A stretch of 64,000 bases of DNA, from contig NC_062217.1 in assembly GCF_902686445.1 (NCBI RefSeq), forward strand, positions 172,802,598 through 172,866,597. The letters run 5' to 3'. The notes under the pieces were generated by a model, which was not told the DNA's origin, did not search any database, and worked only from the letters and a program-made list of their open reading frames with translations. This DNA is from Sciurus carolinensis. Lineage: Eukaryota > Chordata > Mammalia > Rodentia > Sciuridae. The stretch's first letter is position 1. Every line of letters begins with the position of its first letter. The position numbers and the translations under genes were made by a program. Below, piece by piece: positions 45,961 to 58,449 of the stretch.

Positions 45961-47164
45961 CTGGTTGGAGGAGGGGACAAAGCCTCTCAGAGTGCCTGGC
46001 AAATGTGGATTGCTCTGCTATCAGATTAGAGCCCTGAGGGTCCCTGACCTGGTGTCTCCTGACCTGAGATGAAGATAAGTCCTCATCTGACCAGGGCTGT
46101 GAGGTCCACCCAAGGCTGGCATCCTGCATGTGGCCCTGGCAGGGACTCCAGCTGCAAATACACAGAGAGGTCAATTATACAGCCAGCCTGTGACAGAGCC
46201 AATGGCTCTAATGACACGCTGAGTTGGAGCTCAGACTCTGGACGGCTCCTTTGGGCACAGGCCTTCTTAGTCCTAAAGCTGACAAACACGGAGACACGCT
46301 GCCCTTTAGAACAGACTGTTTTCCAGGAGTACCTGCAGCAGAATCCCTCACAGCTGGGCAGGCTTTAGAGTTTACAAAGTACTTTTATAAACATCACTGC
46401 ATTTAACTTCCACAAGAATCTTCAAACTCAATATTTAATATGCTAACATGAGCATATTGGGTCTTGGGAAATTTAAATTCAGAGTAGAATTGAGTAAATT
46501 AAAAATGTGAGAGAAGTCATTAATCTGCTTATTTAAACACACATACATTATGCAATAGATACTTTATAGCTAACTTTAATCTTTTTGACCTCACCACCCA
46601 GAGTGGACACATGTACACACTCAGACATCTGCTTAAGGAAGGTTTCACAGTAACCACTTCTCTCCAGCAGGATCAGAGTCCTTTATAATATTTTGTGTTT
46701 TATTCAATGAGTCCTAGCTTTTTTCAAGTAGTGGTTTCAGTTCTTTGAATTGATTTTAGGGTGACAGGAGCGAGTCACGGCCAGGAGTGCAAAACTGTAT
46801 GTCTCAACATTTTCAGAACTCTGCCCGAGTACTGATATAGTTGCTCTTGACATTTTATTAGCTCCAAGGGCATACATAGGAGGTGGTAGGGCTGCACATT
46901 CTGCATCGTCCTCTCCCTGGACACCTGGGAAGGGCTGTAGAGGTGGCCAATGGCCTCGTCCTTATGGCTGGTCAGACAAACATCCTCCTAGCCTCGAAAT
47001 ACCCTAAAGTAATACTCTCATGGAATTCACAGGACTATATGTCACAAATGCTTATGTTACGGTTTGAAAACTCCATGATTCTGTATGAAATGACTGGCTT
47101 CTTTGGAAAAACACTCTAAAAGCTGAAAATGCTTTTTCCCCCTTTCCCCTATGTTTTATTTTGA
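45961..47164. other. intergenic sequence with a possible MIR relic
   Basis: 46371-46540 (TACAAAGTACTTTTATAAAC, then TTTAACTTCCACAAGAATCT) weakly resembles an inverted MIR. No gene recognised. Confidence 0.4.
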
Positions 47165-47600
47165 AAAAAAAATTAAGTAAAATTCAAAGAACATACTGCA
47201 GTAAATATCCATAAGCCTTCGTCCATATCCAACAAATATTAATATGGTGCCACCTCTGCTTTCTGCATCTGTGCTGAGTTGTTGGAATGTGGCTGGGAGA
47301 CCGTGTGGCTAGGGCTGCACCCCTGGGCAGCAGGCCCTGGGAGCCCTGCAGGCAGCATTCTCCTGGTACCACGGCTCCACCAGCAGTCCTCCCACAGCCT
47401 GGTTAATTTTCATGCCATGTGTGAATGTCCTGAATCACCCTCCAAAACTTTTCTTAAATGACTTCTTCGAGGTTTGATTGACATGTGAAAAGCTGTATGC
47501 ATTTAATGAATATAACTCAATGAGCGTGAGAATAAGTGTGCACCCAGAAAGCCCTCGCTACCATCCAGATCTTGCTAGTATTATTGCTCTTGTCACGAGG
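47165..47600 (-). mobile_element. ancient L1 (L1ME/L1M) 3' tail fragments
   Basis: 47175-47270 (ATATCCATAAGCCTTCG, then AACAAATATTAATATGGTGC) and 47464-47590 (CTTCGAGGTTTGATTGACAT, later GTGCACCCAGAAAGCC) read as reverse complements of old L1 3' UTR tails. The 49390-49960 fragment may belong to the same copy. Confidence 0.55.
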
Positions 47601-48512
47601 TGTGTAATGGAAAGAACCCTGGTCCCCGGGACAGGAGAACTCCTTCCAGTGAGCCCTGAGTGACCCTGCAGTGTCTCTGGGCTTCCTTTGCAGAACCAAA
47701 GCCCTGTACCCCTCCATCAGCCCTTCTTGATAAAAATCCTTCTCTCAGGAACCAAATGTCCTTTGCTCTTTGTTCATCAGTGGCCTGTTTTAGAGATGAT
47801 ATGAGTACTTCTTGATAATCATGTGATGAGCAAATGGACAGATATATGGAGGTCCTTGCTCTGCCGTAGGCAAAGAGGTCTGGTGCACCTCCTGACGTGG
47901 TTCCTACCACAGGTTCATTTCTGCAAGTGGGGCATGGGCCACCTCCCTGGTGGACCTCGGGTGCATCCCACCACCTCTCCCCACACCCATGCCCTCTCTC
48001 TTATCCCTCCTGTTCTTCCTCTTCCTTCTCCTCCTCCTTTATTTCTCTCTCTCCTCTCTTCTTCCTGTTCATTCATTCACTTTGGTTTTGTCTAATAATG
48101 GAGTCACAGGTATTTGCACAAAGTATGCAAGGAAATCTCCATGCCCCTTACCTCATAAGCCTTGTCGGGGAGGTGAAACTTTTCCTCTGTCCTCTGAGGG
48201 TTCTGGCTGGGCCTAAGAAAATTCTGAGAAAATCGATGTGAGATAGATTAACAAGAGAAAAACGTAAGTGGAATATAAGTTTTACAGGATGCTGGAACCC
48301 TTATAAGGAGACAAAGACCCAAAGACGTGCCAAAACCAAAGCAAGAGGCTGAATAAGGAGAAGAAACTGTGGGGAAGTAGCAAGATGGGGAGGAGACTGA
48401 AAGGGGGTACAAATTCCCACCCAGGTCTGTTTAGCAGAGCTCTCTTTGTGGTAACCCCTCATCCACCACCGCTTCCTTTGTCCTGGCCCAGGGAGAGCCT
48501 CTCACAGGGGAG
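47601..48512. other. unique sequence with polypyrimidine tract
   Basis: 48000-48066 is C/T-rich. No gene; nothing else recognised. Confidence 0.45.
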
Positions 48513-49031
48513 TTTTTTTTTTTTTTTTTAATTTATTTTTATTGTAAACAAATGGGATACATGTTGTTTCTCTGTTTGTACATGGAATAAAGCATACCAT
48601 TTGTGTAATCATACATTTACATAGGGTAATGTTGTTTGATTCATTCTGTTATTTTTTCCTTCCCCTCCACCCCTCCCACCCCTCTTTTCCCTCTATACAG
48701 TCCCTCCTTCCTCCATTCTTGCCCCCCTCCCACCCCCCATTATGTGTCCTCATCCGCTCATCAGTGAGATCATTTGTGCTTTGGTTTTTTGAGATTGGCT
48801 TATCTCACTTAGCATGATATTCTCCAATTTCATCCATTTGCCTGCAAATGCCATATTTTTATTATTCTTATAGCTGAGTAATACTCCATTGTATATATAT
48901 GCCACAGTTTCTTGATCCATTCACCAACTGAAGGGCATCTAGGTTGGTTCCACAGTCTGGCTATTGTGAATTGAGCAGCTATGAACATTGGTGTGGCTGC
49001 ATCTGTGTAGTATGCTGATTTAAGCCTTTGG
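48513..49031 (-). mobile_element. L1 3' end, second 3' UTR lineage
   Basis: The T run at 48513-48529 is the poly-A tail. The 3' UTR (TTATTGTAAACAAATGGG, GCATACCATTTGTGTAATC) differs from that of the L1s at 159 and 11960 and is shared with the 87-bp insertion at 32327. ORF2 C-terminus follows: plus-strand GATTGGCTTATCTCACTTAG at 48793, ACTCCATTGTATATATATGC at 48883 and ATCTAGGTTGGTTCCACAG at 48938. GGGGAG at 48507-48512 and 49031-49036 may be a target duplication. Confidence 0.92.
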
Positions 49032-49036
49032 GGGAG

Positions 49037-49389
49037 CTTTCAATCTCCTCTTTCCAGGAAGGAAAGGAGAGATCTGAGTGCTTTCGCACCTGCTCTTTTC
49101 CAGATGCCTTCAGCTCAGTGTATCCCTGGGCCCAAGTGGCGTGTTCTGGGTGCATCGTGGGGCCCGCCTTGCCCAGTGGCTCTGTCTTGCACGACGTGGT
49201 TGCAACACCAGAACTGGAGATGACCTGGTGAGATGCCCAGAGCCTTTCCAGAGGCTGCCAGTTCCATGTGTGTGTGTGGAGGTCTCCGAGGCTGACCCAC
49301 AAGAGTGGTCTCACGTGTGGCCACCTGGAGAAGGGCTGGGAGTCCTCCTGCTCGCTTCAGAGTCACCCCCAGCTTCCAGCCTGGCAAGC
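49037..49389. other. unique intergenic sequence
   Basis: No repeat or gene recognised. Confidence 0.45.
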
Positions 49390-49960
49390 ACCACTCTCTT
49401 CACGGCTATGGATTGGTCATGTCAAGAACGCTGTATGAACGGAGCCCCTCAGTATGGACCTCACGAGATTGGGTTTTTTCACTCATCTCGATTCCCTTGA
49501 GATCTATCCAAACTGGTTCGCCTATGGGCACATTATTTCGTTTTACTGCCGAGCAGAAGTTCATGTGCCACACTTGGTTTAATCACTCATTTGCTGAAGG
49601 ACACCGGGGTCACTTTTCGTTTTGCCTCCTTACAAGTAAACCTGCCATAAGCATTTGTGCATGGGCTTCCTGGGAGCCCGCGTCTCCCATTCTGTGGGAA
49701 AGGAGCCACAGGCAGAGAGCTGGGCTGTATGGGAGCTGTCCAGTCTTTAAGAAGGTCCAGAACTGTATTTCTGAGGCGGTGCCCCTTATGACCCACACGC
49801 GATGTCCAGGCGATCCTTCTGCCCATCGCCTGCACCGACATCCGATGTCGCTAGTTCTCTAGTCTGGCCATTCTGACAAGTGTGTCGTGGAATCTCCTTA
49901 TCATTTGTATTTCCCTAGAGTCCAATGATGTTGACAATCCTGATATTTCCTTTCAACTTC
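49390..49960 (-). mobile_element. ancient L1 (L1ME-type) ORF2 3' region
   Basis: Plus strand GATTGGTCATGTCAAGAACG at 49410, TTTTTTCACTCATCTCG at 49475, ATTCCCTTGAGATCTATCC at 49491, TCTGGCCATTCTGACAAGTG at 49863 and CCAATGATGTTGACAATCC at 49922 follow the reverse complement of the L1ME ORF2 end. The 185-codon plus-strand frame at 49305-49862 runs antisense to it. Confidence 0.75.
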
Positions 49961-50429
49961 ATCAAATAATTGCTTTTGTTTATGAAAGGAGATAACCTCG
50001 GTTAGCCCTCTATCCCAAGACTTTCTAGTCTTTTGCTTCCCTGTCTATGGAGTGAGGAGAGCAGACCATTCCTGGACTCCTCTTCAGGGGTGAAGAAACT
50101 CGTCCCTCACTGAGCCAGGCTTCCCAGTGAGGCCAGCAAAGGAGGAAGCATCAGCCTAGGGGCAACTTGACAAGTCCCTTGTGTTCATAGCCTAGCCTCG
50201 CGTGAAGGAGACGGCACGTGAAGCAAACCCCAGGATCAGGATGAGCCACACCCAGCCTCGTCGTGAGTCTCCAGGCCTCAGAACTGGGCCCTTCCTTGCT
50301 TCCTCTTCCTGTATCTTTCCTTCTCTCCTCCTCTCTCCTTCAGTCCTCTCCTTGTCCCTGTCTCACCCTTTCTTTCTATTCTTGGAAAATGGCAAACATT
50401 TACAACCCAACTAAAACGCCACCAGGATA
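49961..50429. other. unique sequence with polypyrimidine tract
   Basis: 50290-50380 is C/T-rich. No gene. Confidence 0.45.
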
Positions 50430-50930
50430 AACCCTGTGTTTGCTCTTTGGACGATATTCAATAAATTATAGTGAGCCGCAAATGTCACTGGATTGGGAAC
50501 TGTAAGTGCTTTGCCCATAAGTCTTTAAGCAAAGCCCCACCGCTGATGGGGTTGCGGGGTGAGCCTCAAGAATAAGCTCCTTTTAATGTGGAGCGAGGAG
50601 GCTTCCCACGGATATCTCTGCATTAATCTGGCAGGAGGCACCATGTTCCAGGACGGGGCTGTCGACACTGTTGTCCCAAACCTTCTCTTCAATCTCTAGA
50701 AGTGGCTTCATTCAAGCCTATCATCAGCAAAACCCATCGTAAGGCTGGACTTGGGTAACCACCACACTCAACCCTGCAGACAATCTTGAACCATTAAACT
50801 CGTTTGATTTGCAATTTCAGTGACCTGAAGCCAACGGAGGTTCTTGGATGTAAGATGTGAGGACAATCAACAATCATAACCACTGGCTCCCCAGAAGGAT
50901 CATAAAAAGGTAATGGGGCTGTTCAAACAA
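50430..50930. promoter_or_regulatory. candidate conserved noncoding element (unverified)
   Basis: Repeat-free with CAATAAATTATAGTGAGCCG near 50459, CTTTTAATGTGGAGCG near 50580, GCATTAATCTGGC near 50620 and several CpGs. Weakest of the candidates. Confidence 0.25.
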
Positions 50931-53900
50931 AGGGCCCCTGGGCTCTGCATGTGGTTAGCTTAACTTTGCTCTCCTCGCTGTGGTGGCGGACACCTGGTCC
51001 TCCAAGACCTAACGCACAGGCGGAAATGGGAAGTCCTGTGTTCATTTACGATTTTCAGTGGTAGAACCCTGCTCTCCATCCATGGGAAACATTCTTCATG
51101 CTTCTTAGGCAAGAGACAAGATGTGGCAGACGGGATTCCTTACACATGGCCGGAACACCCTTCCCGGGCACACCTGTGGGCACACTCGGAATTTGCTCCA
51201 CAGCTGAGCACTGTTTTCAGCGGAGTTCTCCTTTTCCATCACAGTTGGTTAAGTGCTTTTGGTTATCACTTTTGGAGACTTCTTTTCCTGCTGAGGTCAC
51301 TTCTAGGACTCTCACTGTTGCCCCTGTGATCGAATCTGCAGACACGTATAGGACGATAACGGCTGCCCCTTGCTCTAAGTACATGGGGACCATCCTCCTT
51401 GGCTCTAAGTGGTCATGCCAGCCCCGTCCTGAACCTGGGGGAAGCAGGAGCAGCAGCATCGTCTGGTGGTATGGATCAGACAATCAAATGCACGTGACAC
51501 TCTCCCTCTCAAGTACTTCACTTTCCACCAAAGCAGGTTCCTTGCCATTTTACCATCTCTGCTTCCTTTCTGCGTGGGCACAGTGGACACGGCTCCCACT
51601 GCCCCTGCTGGGAGGTCGTGGGAGAACCCTCTGTGAGGGCTTTCTCTGATGCACACCATGGGGCTTTTCTAGCCCGGTTCCACAGATGGTGGCTTCTGGG
51701 TCACCCAGGTTTCAAGGGTTGAAGAGTTGGTGAGCTTCTCGCTGCTAAAGCAGGAACTGGGTGACGAGGCAGACGTGGTTTCAGTGCAGACACTAGCTGT
51801 GTGACAGGGATGGACGCATGAGCCTGGGCAGGAGGGAGCACGCGTCGTTGTTTTCTGGGCTTTCCCGGGACTGAATGTGGACAGACCCTGTCAAAGGAGG
51901 GAGCCGGCAGGCTGCTCTCGCTCCAGGTGCAAAGGGCAGGGCCCTCCTGGCTCGGGTGGTGGGGACTCTGCATCTAGAGAGTTTTGCAGAGGCATAGGCC
52001 TCAGATAGGGACCCGGGAAGCTGGCTTGGGGATGGAGTTTAGCACTCGGGACAGTTGTGAGGGGCAGCCTTTGGGGGATAGCCTTTGGGATCTGCAGTTG
52101 TGCAAAGACGGGCAGGAGAAGGTGGCCTTGGATGGAGGATCGAGGTAAGCTGTGCTGCAGGACCAGCAGCATCCTTGGCTTCGCCTTGGTGAGCTCGAGA
52201 GCTAGAGCTGCCCTCAGGGTCCATCCCACGAGGGGCCAAGGCAGTCAGGCCTATGTGCTCTCTGTGCTTGGCCAAGTATGTGGCCTCCTGGGAAGGGTGG
52301 ACAGTCCCTGCAAGGAAGTGCCCAACAGAGGGGGCGTCATATATCAGGGCTTCCCTCTGCCCTCAGACTTGCTGGAATGACATCATTCCAAACCAGACTC
52401 CGAGATAGGGACCTTGATGTCTTAGAGGACTTGTGGGACCCTTGTGGTCCCCCAGCCCTACAGCCCCGATCCTGGGGAGGGCTCCTAGAGGGAGGCTTGC
52501 CTGGGGAACAAGCTCTGCGTGGTCGAATGTGGTCTTCCCGGGGAAGCCCTGGGTTTCTTGGCATACACGCTGTTCTTCACAGAAGGGAATCAGAACAAGC
52601 TTCCTAACCCCTCTTCCTCCTACCTCAGGACCCTGGCCACAAACAAGGGCTCACCCTCCCATTCCGCTCCCTCCAGCCAGGTGCACTTGGAAAAGCCCCT
52701 TACCTGCTCTGGATCTCAGGCATGAGAAAAGTGGACGGTGTCCTCCTCGGTGGGTGGTCATGGACCCAAATGCACTAGAGATAGACAAGCAGGGGTTTCA
52801 TAAATTCAAACCGCCTACTGTAGGTGGTAGTCATCACTCTAGGCTTCAGGAACAAGAGACCGAGTTTCCAGTAAGAAAAAGTCCAGGGGGAATGGGACTC
52901 TTCTTTTGTCTCTGTTCATGAGACTCACTGATGGATGGAGGAAGGAAGTCCAGGTTTTTTCTAGCAATGACAAATGGTGCAGAAGTGACTTGTCACCAGA
53001 TTCAGAGTGTTAATGCAGACACAGCTCTCACCCTCTCACCCACAAGTGGTAGCAGGCAGATGACCCCCTGGAAAATCGAGAGACAGCGAGCGTGGCCACC
53101 CTAAGCTCCGTCAGCAGGGCGAGCTCCATGTGCAGGAGCTGTGACTGGGAGCTTCCTTAGCCTCAACTTATGATGGAGGCAGGTTGCTGGATGTATTTCA
53201 CAGTAGACGGCCTTCAAATTGGTGAGAAAAAAATATTCAGCCAACGGGTGTCACATGGGAAATGTTCCACGCAAAAGCAGGGAATTGAGTGCCCAGTTGA
53301 AGACCACTCCTACGTCAGGCATCCAGGGCTTCCTGGGGTCCACGCCTGCAGGCAAGAGAGGCTGGGGACATCTGCGGAAGCGCCCTCATGCCGGCCAGCA
53401 GAACCCTCAGTGGAGCAGTGCGGCAGGAACAGGTCATGCACATCAGCTCACTCAACAAGTCTTCCGCGAGGGCCTGCCCTGTGCCATCTTAAGTGCACGC
53501 GGGCACAGTGCTGAACAGGGTCTGGAAGTTCTCTGCCACAAGAGCAGACCTTCCACCATGTGTTTGGTATCACTCCTGAGATTGTGAGCCCTCAGCCACA
53601 ACTTTGGTCAATTATTCTTAAAAAACAAAAACAAAAACAAACAAACAAACAAAACTATTCTCAAACATTGGTACAAGCTCACTCTACCAGTGAAGGATGG
53701 CTCTAGAGGGTTTTCCCTGCCAACAGGTCCTTCTTCCTGTGCTGAGTTTTCAAATCTTATTTGAATGTCATCAGGGTAGATGACTCCATAACTGATGACC
53801 CCAAATCTCAGCACCTTCAAACAATCAAAACGCATTGCCCGGTTTTGACCTGGTTGAGTCGGGGCTGCAGTGGAGGAGGCTGCTGAATGCAGACTCCAGG

Positions 53901-55004
53901 CTCCACCACCCGTGTCCTGTAGCCCCGCCCACTCCACCTGTGGTCAGGAAGGCAGAACAGAAAGAAGCTACACAAAGGTGTGACCCTTTCCCCCACAACA
54001 CCCATGACCTGGCTCATCTGGTCACCCCACCAGAATCAGTCTTCTCAAAAAAAATAACCACATGCTGTGGCTGAGTACCGCTTGGGGGCTGTTCTTAGAG
54101 TCCACTGAGATGACCCGGTGAAACGAGAGGCCCTGCAGGTGCTCGAGAAACGCTGCTTGTATTTGTTATGATTCCATGGAAACATTCCTAGAAGGATGCT
54201 TAGGAAAATGTCAGCGAGCCAATCTCCATATTCTTATTTCTGAGCAGCCAGGTGCAAAAGAGATGTTTGAGGAACAGGATAAAAGCTAAGTGTGGAGAAT
54301 GACCCTTAGGATTGGCCCAATAGCCCTCATGGGCTTACCTGGCTCTCTGCTCCAGGGCCCGATGGGGCACTGGGTCCGGGGAGAGGGAGATCTCTGCCCT
54401 CAGGGGCTCCCATTCTGGGGGACAGAAGCTGCTCTGGCGCTGTCTCCAGGCTGTGGAGCTGGCCAGCCAAAGGCAGCAGCTCAAGCCCAGGTCTGCATGG
54501 GACAGTGGGGGTGGGGGGGCTGCCTCTGCATTATGCTAATTTCTCATTATTTAATAAGTAGTGGTGGGAGACATCATCTTGGGCACACTGTACCTACTGG
54601 GATTCTCAGCTTCGTTTTTGAATCTAAGCCTCGGCTCCTCCCTCCATGAAAGAAGGTTTGCGGAGTTTGAGAGTGAGACTCCGTGTCCGGGTAGGAAATG
54701 GGTCGGGCCATGTGGGGTGGTCTTCCTAAAGCAGTTGAGCAGCTCCTGGAACCAGTGCCTTTCAATGCTACAGAACATGTTATTTTGAGATGTACTTTCC
54801 ATTACTATCATCGGCAGCAAAAATGAAAAGACTAAAAGAAAGAAATGTTTTCCTACAATCAAACAGCCGTCCCACTAGGACCCTGACTTCCAGCATGGCA
54901 GCTGTGCCCAGCAATCCTGCCTCCCTACCTGTCCAGTATTGCTAGACCTCTCTAACTCCTACTTTGTTTTCTAAAAAAAAGTCTGTCTCTGTTGATCCCG
55001 ACCA
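50931..55004. other. unique intergenic sequence, repeat-poor
   Basis: GC-rich with many overlapping unsupported frames (up to 183 codons at 51098-51649). 51790-51815 has a MIR-like ACTAGCTGTGTGAC word, 53618-53654 is an (AAAAC)/(AAAC) run, and 53785-53990 may be a decayed transposon I cannot name. No gene seen. Confidence 0.45.
53618..53654. repeat. A-rich simple repeat
   Basis: AAAAAC then AAAC units; possibly a decayed SINE tail. Confidence 0.85.
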
Positions 55005-55420
55005 CACATAAAGGCTGACCGATGACTTTAATTATTAATGAATGTCTGTGCCTGCTGATTATACCCCAAACTATTTATTTTTAAATGGTGCAATTGTTTT
55101 AGTTTAAAAATCAGGCAATGTAAATATTGGAGGCTAAAACACAGAGATGTAACTCTTTTATAAGGCCACATCTAGGAAAGCAATGAAAGGAAAAAGAGGA
55201 AAAAGCATAGGAATAGTGAAGAGCAAAGCCTACAGAATTCCAAGTACCTGAGGCACGTCTGTGTATAATTTTGAATCATCCAATTAATGATCTTCTCTTG
55301 TCCACTTTGAACTATTTATAAGCAGACCTGGATCCTGATGCTCATGCAGGTGGTAATCCAGTGCATATTTGCATAGTTTCTAATTCAGCACAATAAATTG
55401 TAAAAAATAAACAGGATGAT
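55005..55420. promoter_or_regulatory. candidate conserved noncoding element (unverified)
   Basis: AT-rich and repeat-free, with TTTAATTATTAATGAATG at 55027, a MEF2-like ACTATTTATTTTTAAATGG at 55070, CCAATTAATGATC at 55280 and a second MEF2-like CTATTTATAAG at 55312. A third MEF2-like word, CTCTTTTATAAG, lies near 55152. Motifs are seen; enhancer function is inference. Confidence 0.4.
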
Positions 55421-56199
55421 CACTCATAAATCAAAGCACCAAATTTATTCTCCACTTGGGATTAAAAGAAAGCTTGGGCTTCACCATTCACCTTACACTT
55501 TGGACTGAGAAATGTTCACTTCAATCCAAGTAAGTCTGGGACCACCAGCCCAGAGGCTGTTTGCTGCACGGGCTTCTCAGGACCAGTGCACTCTGCTCAC
55601 GCCAGCCCTCTTTCAGCTGCCCGTGGTGCTCAGCATAGGACGGTGGAGCACTGGATGGATGTGTGGACTCCATCTTCCAGGGCAAGGCGCACAGTGCTGG
55701 CCTCTGCCACCCGGGTCCTGCCCTTGGGGAGAGCTGCTGCTGGCCTGGGGACTATGGAGGGCTGGAGTCTCATAGGACACAAACGTCTCTTGGTCGGGTC
55801 TTTGGTCTTTATCGCCTGTGTCACCTCACCCCTATTTTCTGACTGTCATAGGCTGCAGTGCTCTGAGCTCAGAAGGAAAAGGGACAGCCTGGTTCTGTGA
55901 GGTCAGCCTTCACCACTGAGCACCCTCCTCAGTTTGAAAATCAAACAAAAAACAAAACGAAACAGAAGAGAAACAGGAGCTGGTAATTTGGCCTCCTGAG
56001 TCGGTCTCTAGCCTGTCCCCTTCCCTCGCTCTGGTGGAAAGATCCCGGGCCCGTGATCCTGAAAGTGCCAACTGTGGAGGTGCATCCCGCGCCTGCTCGG
56101 AACCAGCCAGGGGACCACCGCCACTCTTAGGGGCAGGCTGGCAGCGTGGAGCGCGTGGGATGCGGCTGCCAGTCTCCTTTGCAATTCAGATGGTACTGT
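55421..56199. other. unique intergenic sequence
   Basis: No repeat or gene recognised; an (AAAC)-like run lies near 55945. Confidence 0.45.
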
Positions 56200-56560
56200 T
56201 CTCCCGGGCTTGTTCACCATCTGCCGGGCACACAGACATTTCTCTATTTGGTCATTAATTAATGTCCTCACCACAAAACCGCACCAAACGTGCAAAGCGG
56301 GTCCTTCTGAGGCGCCTGTTGCCAATGTCCCCACAGCTGCCTTTCTCTCAAAGTCTAAGACTTTTACTACGTGAGAAGGGCCAACTCTGCAGTTGGTTGG
56401 AATTCGTTAAAACAAATTTATACATCATAAACTCATTTCATTTAATGGCTTGGAGGTTGGTTACATGAGTAACATCGGGGTGTTTACTTAATTTCCAATG
56501 TTTTCCCTGAAAAGGAGTATTAAATCCAAGCAACACAAAGCTATCTTTATTCCTTTTACA
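56200..56560. promoter_or_regulatory. candidate conserved noncoding element (unverified)
   Basis: GGTCATTAATTAATGTCC at 56249, ATTTCATTTAATGGC near 56434, GTTTACTTAATTTCC near 56481 and CpG words in repeat-free DNA. Low confidence. Confidence 0.28.
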
Positions 56561-58449
56561 ACCTGGTGACTGCATCTGAGGCTCAGAGCAGGAGAAACGC
56601 CCTCACACCTTCACTCTCCCATCTACCTGCCTTCCAGGTCAAAGGCTCTCTCCATCTTCATCCTGTCCCCTGGAAACTCCGTTGATCAAGGCCCTGAGTG
56701 TGGGCCAGTGGGGCTCTGTCTACATTCTCTGTGTGACCTTGGGCACATCTCAAAAGCTCCCTGCATCTCACCCACCTTCTCTTTAAAATGGGCTTTGGGG
56801 CAAGTGGCCACCATAGCCCTTGTCCAGCTGAGGACCGCCGAGTTTGCCAGCCCTGAGAATGTGGCCATGTAATCCACAGGATGAAGACAAAGCCCCTGTG
56901 CCTTTCTTGGCTAGAGAGGGAAAGGCTGGGAGCAAGAGGGCTCTCCTGGCATGAGTCTCTGCAGACAGTCACCCACAGGCTGATCTGACCATTTTGTTAG
57001 GAATGACCCACCAACGAGGGAGCAGAATCCAATCATCATCCTGCAGGGGCCGTCCACCCCTCCCAGCCCACTTGGCACTTCCCAGGAAAACCATCCAGAA
57101 GAGGTTTTTTTGTTTGTTTGTTTTTTCTTTTTCTTTTTAAACTGAAGTAAAAATTACCTGGACATTTTGGCTACATCAGCTGCCTTAAAACAGCTGGGCT
57201 TTTGTGTGGGGAATGAACATTGGCCCAAGACGAGGTCACTGTTTCAAAGGGTATTGGGTATAATTCAGGAGGTGACATCCTCCTGTCTCCATTTCTTGGA
57301 TTTAGAAAAGCTGGATAGTTGGCCTACCCTCTGTGAATGTGGACGCCAAGTTACCTCACTTTCCCTAGGAGAACAGTCTTCTTCATCCTAGCAGAGCTCC
57401 CAAAGGGGAAAGGTAACCAGCCAGGCCTGGGGTGAGGAAGCAGGGAAAAGGCAAAGTGACTTTTTAAGGTCCCCACAGATCCAGGACTCCAGGACCCAAT
57501 ATCCTATAACTTGTGGGTGTCAGGGTCCTCCTGCTCCTCCTGGTTCTGTGCCTCTAGAAGGTTCTCCAAGAAGGGCCACTGTTCCTGCTGCCACAGAGCA
57601 CACAGACAGGGACCACAGGCACCCCCAGCGTGTGTCACGCTGTGGAGGGAGAGGGGCAGAGTTTCCGAAGCACAGGCCCATGTGACAGGACCTCTCCACT
57701 GGGAAGCCTGGTGCTGTGGGGCATCCTCAGATCCTCAGATGGCAGCTGCAGGCGGGGCAGTAGGGCTGGGAGCCCACAGACGCAGGGGTGACACTGCAGT
57801 GTCAGTGGGCCCTGAGGCTCACTGGAGTCACTCCCAGTGGAGATGACAGGGCTGGTTCTGGGCTGGGGCTGGGCCAAAGGAACCAGTTGGTAGGGCACCC
57901 AAGAGTTAAAAAGGCCAACTTGACCCCTGCACTCTTCTCCCTCTCGGGGCTTTTGATCACAGCTCCAAGGCTGCTTATGTCAGTCCATCACCCTAAAACA
58001 ATGGCGGCTGGGGACAAGGCTCTTCCCTGCACCCAGCTGGAGCTGGCACCCCCTCCCCGATCCTGGAAGGACAAGCCCGGCCCCGTGCCTGGCATCCCTG
58101 GGCAGCCCAGAGTCAGGCTTCTCTCTACCTGTTGAGACAGGAGCTGAGCTGCAGGACAGCAAGCCCTCGCAAGCCAAGCGCTCTGCGAAAGAGCACCTGT
58201 ATTCGCCCTTTTGGGGAATTCTGTGCTCTAGGCAGCCTTTTCTATGGGATGTCACCCTCAATATGTGTGCACCCACCCCCCAACTGCCTCCGAGCTGGCA
58301 GCCAGGCGGCAACAGGAGCTCCTCTATTGCCCTTGACTGTGTTAATTAAACCCGACACTCATGCAAATAACAACAACCACCCCACCCCCAAGCAAATCCT
58401 GAGAACACAAAATACCTCCACGCAGTTCCTTCTGGACAGACTTTGACCT
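56561..58449. other. unique intergenic sequence with a MIR relic and a T-rich run
   Basis: 56732-56800 is a MIR fragment; 57103-57139 is T-rich with TTTG units. Frames up to 115 codons are unsupported. Confidence 0.45.
56732..56800 (+). mobile_element. MIR SINE fragment
   Basis: GTGTGACCTTGGGCACATCT followed by CTCCCTGCATCTCA and TTTAAAATGGGCTTTGGGG matches the MIR core order. Confidence 0.65.

Noticed and set aside
49305..49862. 185-codon plus-strand frame
   Set aside because: Much of it runs antisense through an ancient L1 ORF2 remnant.
51098..51649. 183-codon plus-strand frame
   Set aside because: Low-information Ser/Leu/Pro-rich translation in GC-rich DNA; nothing supports a gene.
53785..53990. 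Possible decayed transposon near CCCCAAATCTCAGCACCTTC
   Set aside because: Similarity to any family I know is too weak to name.
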